NCBI RefSeq assembly: GCF_001654495.1
Contig: NZ_CP015849.1
Coordinates: 496,001-560,000 of the forward strand
DNA from: Streptomyces sp. SAT1
Lineage (GTDB): Bacteria; Actinomycetota; Actinomycetes; Streptomycetales; Streptomycetaceae
Length of the DNA: 64,000 nt
Direction of reading: 5' to 3'
Both the position numbers and the translations under genes were made by a program. How positions within the stretch are numbered: position 1 is the stretch's first letter; each line of letters opens with the position of its first letter. The notes beneath the pieces were generated by a model. The model was not told the origin of the DNA and searched no databases. It saw nothing but the letters and a program-made list of their open reading frames with translations. Of this stretch, positions 8,840-18,006 are shown one piece after another.

Positions 8840-9948
8840 ACGGGCCGGAGCGGCCGGACCGGCGGCGGTCGGACGTCACCCGGGAGGGCGTCGAGGGCGC
8901 GCGCCCCGGCCGCGACGCGCTCGCGCCCGCCCCCTCCGGGAGAGCGGCGGGCGGACGCCGCAGAGGAGGGCGGCGGCGCGGGCGCGGGGAGCGGCCGATG
9001 GTCCCCGAGGCCGCGTTCACCTCGTACTACGGCGAGCCGGTCCTGAAGGCACCCACGTGGAAGCCGGTCGACATCGCCGGATACCTCTACCTCGGCGGGC
9101 TGGCCGGCGGGTCGTCGCTGCTGGCGGCGGGCGGGCACGCCACCGGGCGGCCCGGACTGGCCCGGGTGGCGAAGGCGGGCGCGGCGGGCGCCATCACGCT
9201 CTCCCTGGGCGCGCTGGTGCACGACCTCGGCCGGCCCGCCCGGTTCCTCAACATGCTGCGCGTGTTCAAGCCGACCTCGCCGATGAACACCGGATCCTGG
9301 CTGCTGGCCGGGTACGCGCCGCTGACCATGGCCGCCGTCGCCTCCGACGTCACCGGCCGCCTCCGGCTCCTCGGCGCGGGCGCCACCGCCGGGGCGGCCG
9401 TGCTGGGACCGGCCGTCGTCACGTACACCGCGGTCCTGCTGTCGGACACGGCGGTGCCGGCCTGGCACGAGGGCTACCGCACGCTGCCGTTCGTCTTCGC
9501 GGGCTCCGGGGCGAGCGCGGCGGCCGGTCTCGCCCTGGTCTGCGCACCCCTCGCGCAGACCGGACCGGCGCGCCGGGCGGCCGTGCTGGGCGCCGCGCTG
9601 GAGCTGGGCGGCTTCCGGCTGATGAAACGCCGGATGGGTCTGGTGGCGGAGGTCTTCGAGCAGGGCCGGGCGCACCGGCTGCTGCGGGCCGCTGAGCTGC
9701 TGACCGCGGGCGGCGCCGTGCTGGCGGCGTGCACGGGCACGGGTGCGGGCGGGCGCGGGCGGCGAGGGCGCGGCCGGTTGCCGGGGTTCGGTCGCGGTCG
9801 CGGTGCGGCGGTGGTCGCGGGGGCGGCCCTGCTGGCCGGGTCGGCCGCGCTGCGCTTCGGGGTGTTCCACGCGGGCGTGGCGTCGGCCGAGGACCCCCGG
9901 TACACCGTCGTACCGCAGCGCGAGCGGCTGCGGGCCCGCGCGGGCTGA
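8836..9948 (+). CDS. nrfD: NrfD/PsrC-family membrane anchor of the formate dehydrogenase
   Basis: 370 residues. The ATG overlaps the fdhB stop. After a basic Gly/Arg-rich lead of ~55 residues comes MVPEAAFTSYYGEPVLKAPTWK and then eight to nine hydrophobic segments, with the family motif ALVHDLGRPARFLNMLRVFKP and SPMNTGSWLL. NrfD/PsrC subunits take electrons from the ferredoxin subunit and reduce menaquinone; they replace the cytochrome b anchor (FdnI) of E. coli formate dehydrogenase-N. A second ATG at 8998 has a good GGGGAG site, so an internal start is possible. Confidence 0.92.
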   Translation: MNGPERPDRRRSDVTREGVEGARPGRDALAPAPSGRAAGGRRRGGRRRGRGERPMVPEAAFTSYYGEPVLKAPTWKPVDIAGYLYLGGLAGGSSLLAAGGHATGRPGLARVAKAGAAGAITLSLGALVHDLGRPARFLNMLRVFKPTSPMNTGSWLLAGYAPLTMAAVASDVTGRLRLLGAGATAGAAVLGPAVVTYTAVLLSDTAVPAWHEGYRTLPFVFAGSGASAAAGLALVCAPLAQTGPARRAAVLGAALELGGFRLMKRRMGLVAEVFEQGRAHRLLRAAELLTAGGAVLAACTGTGAGGRGRRGRGRLPGFGRGRGAAVVAGAALLAGSAALRFGVFHAGVASAEDPRYTVVPQRERLRARAG

Positions 9949-10060
9949 CCCGTCCGCGTCGAGGCCGGTTTCCCCGGGGCGCCGGAGGGTACTCAGCTGC
10001 CACCGCGCCGCCGAGCGCCGCACCGGGGCCGAGCGCCGTACCGGAAAGGAGGCCCCCGTC

Positions 10061-13000
10061 ATGGGTGTACGCACCTGGATCGACTCCTGGCCGGTCTACC
10101 GCCAGCTGAAGGGCACCGACCCGCTGGGCCGCGGGGCCGCCGCCAAGAGCGGGCCGAGCGAGCGGCTCACGCCCCGGGTGTCCACCGCGGACGGGGTGGT
10201 CAAGTCGATCTGCCCCTACTGCGCCGTGGGCTGCGGCCAGAACGTGTACGTGGAGGACGGGCGGGTCACGCAGATCGAGGGCGACCCCGACTCGCCGATC
10301 TCGCGCGGGCGGCTGTGCCCCAAGGGCTCGGCCAGCCTCCAGCTGACCACCGGGGACGCCCGCGAGCACCACGTCCTGTACCGGCGGCCGCACGGCACCG
10401 GCTGGGAGCGGCTCGACCTGGACACGGCGATGGACATGATCGCCGACCGGGTGATCGCGGCGCGGCGGGCGGGCTGGCAGTGGGAGGTCGACGGCACGCG
10501 CACCCGGCGCACGATGGGCATCGCGAGCCTGGGCGGCGCCACGCTGGACAACGAGGAGAACTACCTCATCAAGAAGCTCTTCACCGCGCTGGGCGCGATC
10601 CAGATCGAGAACCAGGCGCGTGTTTGACACTCCTCCACCGTTCCCGGTCTGGGAACCTCGTTCGGCCGCGGCGGCGCGACCACCTTCCAGCAGGACCTGC
10701 AGAACTCGGACTGCATCGTCATCCAGGGCTCGAACATGGCCGAGTGCCATCCGGTCGGGTTCCAGTGGGTGATGGAGGCCAAGGCCCGGGGCGCGAAGGT
10801 GATCCACGTCGATCCGCGCTTCACCCGCACCAGCGCGCTGGCCGATGTGCACGTGCCGCTGCGCGCGGGCTCGGACATCGCCTTCCTCGGCGGGATCATC
10901 AACCACGTCCTGAGCACCGGGGCGTACTTCCGCGAGTACGTGGCGGCCTACACCAACGGCCCGGTGGTGGTGCGCGAGGACTTCCGGGACACCGAGGACC
11001 TGGACGGCGTGTTCTCCGGGCTCGACCCGGACACCCGCACCTACGACAACAGCAGCTGGCAGTACGAGGGCACCGAGATGCAGGCGGCCTCCGGGGAACG
11101 CGACCTGGAGTACGAGCAGCGCACCGGCGGCGGCGCCTCGGTGAGCGAGGCGGCGCGCGGCGAGTCCCACGGATCGGGCGGCGCCGACATCGGCGAGGGC
11201 GAGCCCGAGCGCGACGAGAGCATGACGCATCCGCGGTGCGTGCTCCAGTTGCTCAGGCGGCACTACGCCCGCTACACGCCGGAGCTGGTCGAACAGGTCT
11301 GCGGGGTGCCGCAGGAGCTGTTCCGCCAGGTGTGCGAGCTGGTCACGGAGAACTCCGGGCGCGAGCGGACCACCGCGTTCGCCTACGCGGTCGGCTGGAC
11401 CCAGCACACCGTGGGCGTCCAGTACATCCGGGCCGCCTCGGTGCTCCAGAGCCTGCTGGGCAACATCGGCCGGCCGGGCGGCGGCATCCTGGCGCTGCGC
11501 GGGCACGCCTCCATCCAGGGGTCCACGGACATCCCCACCCTGTTCAACCTGCTGCCCGGCTACGTCCCGATGCCGCACGCCCACCAGCAGGAGGACCTGG
11601 ACGCCTTCGTGCGCGGCGAGGCGGCCCGCAAGGGCTACTGGGGCAACATGCGCGCGTACCTGGTCAGCCTGCTCAAGGCGTACTGGGGCGAGGCGGCCAC
11701 CGCCGGCAACGACTACTGCTTCGACTACCTGCCGCGGCTGACCGGCTCGCACTCCACGTACGAGACGGTGATGGCGCAGCTGGAGGGCGCCTGCAAGGGC
11801 TACTTCCTGATGGGTGAGAACCCCGCGGTCGGCTCCGCGAACGCCAAGCTCCAGCGGCTGGGCATGGCGAACCTGGACTGGCTGGTCGTGCGCGACTTCT
11901 CGCTGATCGAGTCGGCCACCTGGTGGCAGGACGGCCCGGAGATCGAGTCCGGTGAGCTGCGCACCGAGGACATCGGCACCGAGGTGTTCTTCCTGCCGGC
12001 CGCCGCGCACACCGAGAAGGACGGCAGTTTCACCAACACGCAGCGGCTGCTCCAGTGGCACCACAAGGCCGTCGACCCGCCCGGCGAGGCGCGCAGCGAC
12101 CTGTGGTTCACCTACCACCTCGGGCGGCTCGTCCGGGAGAAGCTGGCCGGTTCGCCGGAGCCCATGGACCGGCCCGTGCTCGATCTGGCCTGGGACTACG
12201 CCGCGCGGGGCGAGTGGGGCGAGCCGGACGCGGAGGCGGTGCTCGCCGAGATCAACGGCCGGGACGCCGAGGGCCGGCCGCTGTCCTCGTACGAGCAGTT
12301 GCGCGACGACGGTTCGACCGCCTGCGGCTGCTGGATCTACTGCGGGGTCCAGGCCGACGGCGTCAACCAGGCGGCCCGCCGCAGGCCGGGCCGGGAGCAG
12401 GACTGGGTGGCCGCCGAGTGGGGCTGGGCGTGGCCCGCCAACCGCCGGATCCTCTACAACCGGGCCTCGGCGGACCCCGACGGCAAGCCGTGGAGCGAGC
12501 GCAAGGCGCTGGTGTGGTGGGACGCGGACCGGCGGGAGTGGACCGGCCACGACGTCGCCGACTTCAAGAAGGACAAGTCCCCCGGTCACCGGCCGCCGCC
12601 GGACGCGACCGGCCCCGAGGCGCTGTCGGGCACCGATCCGTTCATCATGCAGGCCGACGGCAAGGCGTGGCTGTACGTGCCCTCGGGGCTCACCGACGGG
12701 CCGCTGCCCACGCACTACGAACCGCAGGACTCGCCCTTCGAGAACCTGCTGTACGGGCAGCAGCGCAACCCGGTGCGGCAGTTGATGCCGCCGGTGCCGG
12801 ACAACCGCTACCAGCCCAGCGGCGGCGAGCCGGGCGCGGAGGTCTTCCCCTACGTGGCCACCACCTACCGGCTCACCGAGCACCACACGGCGGGCGGCAT
12901 GTCCCGCTGGCAGCCGTATCTGGCGGAGCTGCAACCGGAGTTCTTCTGCGAGGTGTCCCCGGAGCTGGCCGCCGAACGCGGGCTCGAACACACCGGCTGG

Positions 13001-13321
13001 GCGACGATCGTCAGCGCCCGGGGCGTGATCGAGGCACGGGTGCTGGTCACCGACCGGATGGCACCGCTGCGGGTGCACGGCCGGACCCTGCACCAGGTGG
13101 GCCTGCCCTACCACTGGGGTCCCAACGGCTACAGCACCGGTGACGCCGCCAACGAGCTGGTGCACCTGTCCCTGGACCCGAACACCCACATCCAGGAGAC
13201 GAAGGCGTTCGCCGTGGACATCCGGCCCGGCCGCCGCCCGCGGGGCCCGGCGGCCCCGGCGCTGGTGCGCGCCTATCGGGCGCGGGCGGGCATCGACGAG
13301 CGGACCGGCACGGAGCTGTGA
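10061..13321 (+). CDS. fdhA: Formate dehydrogenase catalytic subunit, selenocysteine-containing (UGA read-through at 10625-10627)
   Basis: 1086 residues when the in-frame TGA at codon 189 is read as selenocysteine. Reading is identical in frame before and after: NQARV-U-HSSTVPGL-GTSFGRGG, exactly where formate dehydrogenases carry the Mo/W-ligating Sec/Cys in the (Sec)HSSTV motif. N-terminal [4Fe-4S] ligands Cys51, Cys54, Cys58, Cys86 (CPYCAVGC...LCPKG) precede the bis-molybdopterin domains. It oxidises formate to CO2. No twin-arginine signal is visible, unlike FdnG of E. coli, so the enzyme should face the cytoplasm. GGAAAGGAGG precedes the ATG. Simple gene callers will split it at the TGA (a ~190-residue piece and a piece from ~10736). 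Confidence 0.96.
10625..10665 (+). promoter_or_regulatory. Bacterial SECIS-like element directing selenocysteine insertion
   Basis: Twelve bases after the UGA lies a perfect hairpin: GTTCCC (10640-10645), loop GGTCT (10646-10650), GGGAAC (10651-10656). The position just 3' of the UGA within the coding region and the GGUC(U) loop match what is known of the E. coli fdhF/fdnG SECIS, which is bound by the SelB C-terminal domain. The SelB of this locus is the presumed reader. Confidence 0.82.
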
Positions 13322-13370
13322 GCCGCGCCCGGTCCGGGCCGGGTGCCGTCCACAGCTCCGTGCCGGTCCG
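13301..13370. terminator. Bidirectional terminator, 20-bp perfect inverted repeat, fdhA/selD
   Basis: Arms 13301-13320 and 13351-13370 are perfect 20-base reverse complements with a 30-base spacer that itself is GC-rich and partly self-complementary. The left arm includes the last codons of fdhA, including part of its stop. It sits between convergent fdhA and selD, so it should stop transcription from both sides. Confidence 0.7.
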
Positions 13371-13389
13371 AGGCTGCCTTGCCGGGGGG

Positions 13390-14421
13390 CTATCTGAGGA
13401 CGAGCGCGTGCGTGCCGCGCGGGCGCAGCTCGCCGATCACCGGGGCGCCGGGGACCTCTCCGGCCACCAGCAGGCCGCCGGAGGTCTGGGCGTCGGCCAG
13501 GAGCAGCCGGGTGTCCTCGTCGGTGGTGCCGAAGTCGGTGAACGGGGTCACCCACTCCAGGTTGCGCCGGGTGCCGCCGCTGACATATCCGTCCCGCACC
13601 GCCTGCCGGGCCCCGTCCAGATACGGCACGGCGGCGGTGTCGAGGACCGCGGTCACGTCGGAGGCGCGGGCCAGTTTGTACAGATGGCCGAGGAGCCCGA
13701 AGCCCGTCACATCGGTGGCGCAGGTGGCACCGGCGGCCAGCGCCGCCTCGGCGGCCGCCCGGTTGAGCGCCACCATGGTGGCCACCGCCTGCTCGAACCG
13801 CTCTCCGGTGGCCTTGTGCCGGTTGTTCAGCACCCCGAGGCCGAGGGGTTTGGTCAGGGACAGCGGCACTCCGGGGCGGCCGGTGTCGTTGCGCAGCAGC
13901 CGGGCCGGATCGGCGAGTCCGGTGACGGCCATGCCGTACTTGGGCTCCGGGTCGTCCACGCTGTGCCCGCCGCCGACGTGGCAGCCCGCCTCGGCGGCGA
14001 TGTCCAGGCCGCCGCGCAGCACCTCGCGGGCCAGTGCGAAGGGCAGCACCTCGCGCGGCCAGGCGAGGAGGTTCACGGCGAGGACCGGACGCCCGCCCAT
14101 CGCGTAGATGTCGGAGAGGGCGTTCGCCGCGGCGATGCGCCCCCAGTCGTAGGGGTCGTCGACGACCGGTGTGAAGAAGTCGGCCGTGCACACCATGGCC
14201 ATGCCCTGTGTGCCGCCGTCCGCCGCCGCGGGCAGCCGTACGACCGCCGCGTCGTCCCCGGTGGCCGCTCCCACCAGCAGCGCGGCCCTGCTGGGCACCG
14301 GCGGCGCCGCCGTCAGCGACCCGAGCACCTCCTCCAGTTCGCCCGGCGGGATCTTGCAGGCGCAGCCGCCTCCGTGGGCGAACTGCGTGAGCCGTACGGG
14401 CGTTTCGCCGGTCGTCGTCAT
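13390..14421 (-). CDS. selD: Selenide, water dikinase (selenophosphate synthetase)
   Basis: 343 residues. The active-site motif is HGGGCACKIPP with catalytic Cys20 and Lys23, so this SelD itself uses cysteine rather than selenocysteine. Further AIRS-family signatures: DDAAVVRL (Mg-ATP binding), NALSDIYAMGG and CATDVTGFGLLGHL. It makes selenophosphate from selenide and ATP, the selenium donor for SelA. GGAAGGGACCCGC precedes the ATG. It is transcribed away from selC, the two starts being 32 bases apart, and faces fdhA tail to tail. A single-copy selD next to fdhA and selAB shows that selenium here is used for Sec. Confidence 0.97.
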   Translation of the reverse strand: MTTTGETPVRLTQFAHGGGCACKIPPGELEEVLGSLTAAPPVPSRAALLVGAATGDDAAVVRLPAAADGGTQGMAMVCTADFFTPVVDDPYDWGRIAAANALSDIYAMGGRPVLAVNLLAWPREVLPFALAREVLRGGLDIAAEAGCHVGGGHSVDDPEPKYGMAVTGLADPARLLRNDTGRPGVPLSLTKPLGLGVLNNRHKATGERFEQAVATMVALNRAAAEAALAAGATCATDVTGFGLLGHLYKLARASDVTAVLDTAAVPYLDGARQAVRDGYVSGGTRRNLEWVTPFTDFGTTDEDTRLLLADAQTSGGLLVAGEVPGAPVIGELRPRGTHALVLR

Positions 14422-14453
14422 GCGGGTCCCTTCCGGTAGCCTGAGCGGGCGGT

Positions 14454-14546
14454 GGAGGCGTGTGGGTGCCTGGTGGCCCTCCCGGTCTTCAAAACCGAGG
14501 TGCCCGAGGATCTCGGGCAGGCGGGTTCGATTCCCGTCCGCCTCCG
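14454..14546 (+). tRNA. selC: tRNA-Sec (anticodon UCA)
   Basis: 93-nt selenocysteine tRNA. Anticodon TCA at 14489-14491 in loop CTTCAAA; acceptor 5' GGAGGCG pairs with 3' CGCCTCC ending at 14545, discriminator G at 14546, CCA not encoded. The long variable arm is a perfect 8-bp stem, TGCCCGAG-GAT-CTCGGGCA, and the T loop is TTCGATT on stem GCGGG/CCCGT. The extended acceptor and large variable arm are the hallmarks that SelA and SelB recognise. The 3' two thirds overlaps the selB coding frame on the other strand. Confidence 0.95.
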
Positions 14547-16348
14547 TCTCCCGCCCCTTCTTCCTTGTGTCCCTGCGGGCGGCAGCGGCGGTGCCGGTCG
14601 TCCAGGCGTTCGGTGTGGCCGTGTGCGTCGAGGAGTTCCAGGAGGGGGACGGCGACCCGGCGCGTGGTGTCCAGGGCCCGGCGGGCCTCGCTGAGGGTGA
14701 AGGGCTGCGGCAGACGGCGCAGCACAGCGGCGGCTTCGGTGTCGGCGCCCGGCAGCAGGACCACGCCCTCGGCGAGCCGCAGCAGGGCGCCGGAGCGGAC
14801 GGCTGCCGCCAGCTCCTTGCGGTGGAGGCCGAGTCCGGCGAGGCGGTCGGCCTCGGGTGCGCGGAAGGGCGTCTTCTCCAGTTCCCCGCGCAGGACGTCG
14901 ACGGCGGCTGCCAGGGGCGGGGGCAGGGCCGGGCGGAGGCCGCCTCGGACGTACAACCGGCCTTGTCCGGAGACGAGTCCGCGGTCGCCCGGCGTGCGGA
15001 CGAGGGCGTCGACCAGGGTCCGGTCGGGCAGGCCGAGGAGGCGCCGGGCCGCCTCCGCGGGCAGGCCCGGTTCCATGGGGTGCTGCCGCGCGTGCCGTTC
15101 GACCTCGGCGGTCAGCCGTGCGCGCAGGCCGGTCCAGTGCTCCGGGTCGGCCAGCCAGTCACCGGCGACCGGCGCGGTCGGCGCGGGCACCCCCATCGCC
15201 AGCAGCTCGGCGCGGCGCACGAGCCCGCGGCGGCGCAGCTCCGCCGCGCCGTCCGGTGCGCCGGTCATCCGCGCGAGGTCCGCCGCGCGGGCCCGGCCCG
15301 CGCCGCGCCGTTCGAGGCGCGGCGGACGGACGTCGAGGACGGTCACGGCGCAGGGCGGCCGGGTGCCGCCCGGCTCGCGCAGCACCGCACGGTCCCCGAC
15401 GCGCAGCGGCAGACGCCGGGCCAGTGCCAGCCGCGCGGTGTCCTCGCCCAGCGGGCGCACGGTCACCGGGACGGCCGCCGTGCCGAGGTGCAGATGGACC
15501 TCCCGGGGCAGTTCACCGGCCGGGACGCCGCCGATCCGGACGTCGGCGACCTCGGTGAGCAGCCAGCGGTCCGGGGTCAGCAGCACCTCGCCGCGGCGGA
15601 GGACACCGTCCGGGGCGCCGTGCACGTTGACCGCCACCCGGGCGACGCCGCTGACGTCCGTGCGCTGCTCCTGGAGGCACTGCAGCCCGCGCACCCGCAG
15701 CGCGGTCGTGCCGTCCGAGGTGACCAGCCGGTCCCCGACCCGCAGGGTGCCCGCGCCGAGCGTGCCGGTCACGACGGTGCCGTGTCCGCGCATCGTGAAG
15801 GCGCGGTCCAGCCACAGCCGTACGTCGGCGTCGGCCGGCGGCGCCGGCAGGGTGCGGGCGAGGCGGGTCAGCTCGGTGCGCAGCGTGTCCAGACCGGCGC
15901 CGGTGACCGCGCTCACCGCGACGGACGGCACGGCGCCCAGCGAGGTGGCGGCCAGCCGCCGCAGGGCGTCGGCGCGCACCGGTGCGGGATCGGCGAGGTC
16001 GCCGCGGGTCACGGCGAGCACGGCGTGCCGCACGCCGAGCGCGTCGAGGATCGCCAGGTGTTCGGCGGACTGGGCCTGCCAGCCCTGGTCGGCGGCGACC
16101 ACGAAGAGCACGGCGGGCACCGGGCCGACCCCGGCGAGCATGGTGGCGACGAACTTCTCGTGTCCGGGCACGTCGACGAAGGCCAGGTGTTCGCCGTCCG
16201 GCCCGGCGGGCGTCCACACGAAGCCGAGGTCGAGGGTGAGTCCTCGGCGGCGCTCCTCCTCGTGGCGGTCGGGTTCCATCCCGGTCAGTGCGCGCACCAG
16301 GGCGGACTTGCCGTGGTCGACGTGCCCGGCGGTGGCCAGGACCCGCAT
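14489..16348 (-). CDS. selB: Selenocysteine-specific elongation factor
   Basis: 619 residues. EF-Tu-like GTPase: G1 GHVDHGKS (residues 8-15), G3 DVPGHE, G4 TRGD, followed by domains II/III and C-terminal winged-helix repeats that bind the SECIS hairpin. Start ATG is 10 bases after the selA stop, so selA and selB are one operon. The last ~20 residues (GRESNPPARDPRAPRF) are encoded by the antisense of tRNA-Sec, and the TGA stop is the complement of its UCA anticodon; the true homologous part probably ends ~30 residues earlier. No earlier stop exists in frame. Confidence 0.95.
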   Translation of the reverse strand: MRVLATAGHVDHGKSALVRALTGMEPDRHEEERRRGLTLDLGFVWTPAGPDGEHLAFVDVPGHEKFVATMLAGVGPVPAVLFVVAADQGWQAQSAEHLAILDALGVRHAVLAVTRGDLADPAPVRADALRRLAATSLGAVPSVAVSAVTGAGLDTLRTELTRLARTLPAPPADADVRLWLDRAFTMRGHGTVVTGTLGAGTLRVGDRLVTSDGTTALRVRGLQCLQEQRTDVSGVARVAVNVHGAPDGVLRRGEVLLTPDRWLLTEVADVRIGGVPAGELPREVHLHLGTAAVPVTVRPLGEDTARLALARRLPLRVGDRAVLREPGGTRPPCAVTVLDVRPPRLERRGAGRARAADLARMTGAPDGAAELRRRGLVRRAELLAMGVPAPTAPVAGDWLADPEHWTGLRARLTAEVERHARQHPMEPGLPAEAARRLLGLPDRTLVDALVRTPGDRGLVSGQGRLYVRGGLRPALPPPLAAAVDVLRGELEKTPFRAPEADRLAGLGLHRKELAAAVRSGALLRLAEGVVLLPGADTEAAAVLRRLPQPFTLSEARRALDTTRRVAVPLLELLDAHGHTERLDDRHRRCRPQGHKEEGAGDGGGRESNPPARDPRAPRF

Positions 16349-16358
16349 GGCGCCCCGC

Positions 16359-17849
16359 CTACCTTTCCGCTGCCCGGCGTACTGCCTCGGCCTGTCGTAC
16401 GGCCTCGGCCAGCGGTTCGTCGTCCTCGGGCGGCACCGCCCGCAGGTCCAGCAGGCAGCGCCCGGCCTCGACGCGTCCCACGACGGGCCGCGGACCGGCG
16501 CGCAGCGCGGCGGCGCAGGGCTCCGGCAGGGACAGGGCCGCACTGGGCAGCACCACTCCGGGCGCGCCGCCGCCGCCGACCGCGGCCGCGCAGGCGACGG
16601 CCCGGACGTCGACCCCGGTGCCGCGCAGCGCGGCGGCGAGCCGTTCGGCGCGGCGCGTCAGCTCGCCCGCGTCGGCGGTGAGAGCCGTCTCGGTCGGGGT
16701 GGCGGGGCCCGTCAGGGTCGCCTCCAGCGCGGCCAGGGTCAGCTTGTCGACGCGCAGGGCGCGGGCCAGGGGATGGCGGGCGAGCGTGCCGACGAGGCCG
16801 GCGTCGCCGAGGAGGAGGCCGCACTGCGGGCCGCCGAGGAGTTTGTCGCCGCTCGCGGTGACCAGCGCCGCTCCGGCCCGCAGCTCGGTCGCCGCGTCGG
16901 GCTCCTCGGGCAGCAGCGGGTGCGGGGCGAGCAGTCCGGAGCCGATGTCGACGACGACGGGGACGCCCAGCGCCGCCAGCTCCCGGGTCTGCGCGGCGCG
17001 GGTGAAGCCGGTGACACGGAAGTTGGACGGGTGGACCTTCAGGACGCAGCCCGTGCCGGGGCCGACGGCGGCGGCGTAGTCGGCCGCGTCCGTGCGGTTG
17101 GTGGTGCCGACCTCGCGCAGCCGGGCGCCGGTGGAGACCAGCAGGTCGGGCAGGCGGAAGCCGTCGCCGATCTCCACCATCTCGCCGCGGCTGATGACGA
17201 TCTCCCGCCCCGCGGCGAGCGCGGTGGCGGCGAGGACGAGGGCGGCGGCGCCGTTGTTGACGACGTGTGCCGCCGCGGCGTCCGGCACCCGGGCGCGCAG
17301 CGCGGCCAGCGCGGAACGGCCGCGGCGGGCCCGGGTGCCGGTGGCCAGGTCGAGTTCGACGTCGGTGGGTCCGGCCGCGTCCCGCACCGCCCGCCGGGCC
17401 GCCTCGGACAGGGGCGCCCGGCCGAGGTTGGTGTGCAGCAGGACGCCGGTGGCGTTGATCACCGGGCGCAGTCCCCCGGCGGTGGGCGGCAGCAGCGCGA
17501 CCGCCGCGTCCGGTACGTCCTCGGGGGCCAGGGCGCCGTGCCGTGCCCGGTCCTGGGCCTGCCGCACGGCGGCCTTCACGGGGCGCGGTCCGAGCCGCTG
17601 CGCGGCCCGGACCAGACGGGGATCGCGCAGTACGGCGTCGGTGCGGGGTACGCGCCGCCGTGCGTCGCCGCCGCCGCCATCGGGGCGGGGGCCCGCGGCT
17701 CCCGCCGCCCCCGGGCCGGACAGGTCCGAGGTGCCGGGCCGCTCAGGCCGTTCGGAGGGACTGGGCCGTTCGGGTCGTCCGGAGGAGCCGGGCCGTCCGG
17801 GCCGTCCGGGTGTTTCCTGTTGGTACCGTCCCGCGACCCGCTGGTGCAC
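16359..17849 (-). CDS. selA: L-seryl-tRNA(Sec) selenium transferase
   Basis: PLP enzyme converting Ser-tRNA(Sec) to Sec-tRNA(Sec) with selenophosphate. The PLP-lysine motif SGDKLLGGPQCG and the N-terminal signatures INATGVLLHTNLGRAPLSE and EVGTTNRT are clear. The core starts near RRRVPRTDAVLRDPRLV. I place the start at the GTG with GGAGGGA five bases upstream (496 residues), which adds ~70 residues of Arg/Pro/Gly/Ser repeats (GRPGRPGSSGRPERP type) absent from most SelA proteins; no other in-frame ATG/GTG lies between it and the core, so either the extension is real or a rare start is used. Confidence 0.92.
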   Translation of the reverse strand: MHQRVAGRYQQETPGRPGRPGSSGRPERPSPSERPERPGTSDLSGPGAAGAAGPRPDGGGGDARRRVPRTDAVLRDPRLVRAAQRLGPRPVKAAVRQAQDRARHGALAPEDVPDAAVALLPPTAGGLRPVINATGVLLHTNLGRAPLSEAARRAVRDAAGPTDVELDLATGTRARRGRSALAALRARVPDAAAAHVVNNGAAALVLAATALAAGREIVISRGEMVEIGDGFRLPDLLVSTGARLREVGTTNRTDAADYAAAVGPGTGCVLKVHPSNFRVTGFTRAAQTRELAALGVPVVVDIGSGLLAPHPLLPEEPDAATELRAGAALVTASGDKLLGGPQCGLLLGDAGLVGTLARHPLARALRVDKLTLAALEATLTGPATPTETALTADAGELTRRAERLAAALRGTGVDVRAVACAAAVGGGGAPGVVLPSAALSLPEPCAAALRAGPRPVVGRVEAGRCLLDLRAVPPEDDEPLAEAVRQAEAVRRAAER

Positions 17850-18006
17850 GCCGTCCCTCCGTTCCGGGCCGAGCCCGTTCTCCGGCCGTCCGAGCAGCCC
17901 ATCGTCCCTCAGCGGCCGCGGTCCTCCGCACGACACGCCGGTACCCCGGCGGCGGCGGAGGACACGCACGGACCCGATGGACCCGATGGAGGGAGAGGCG
18001 GCGGGA

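Noticed and set aside
10736..13321. Separate formate dehydrogenase gene starting at 10736
   Set aside because: It is the downstream part of the UGA-containing fdhA; no ribosome-binding site, and the N-terminal Fe-S domain is in the same frame upstream.
9419..14191. Very long minus-strand open frame (about 1590 codons)
   Set aside because: It is the antisense of fdhA, nrfD and selD in a GC-rich genome; composition is Arg/Pro/Gly/His-rich with no domain.
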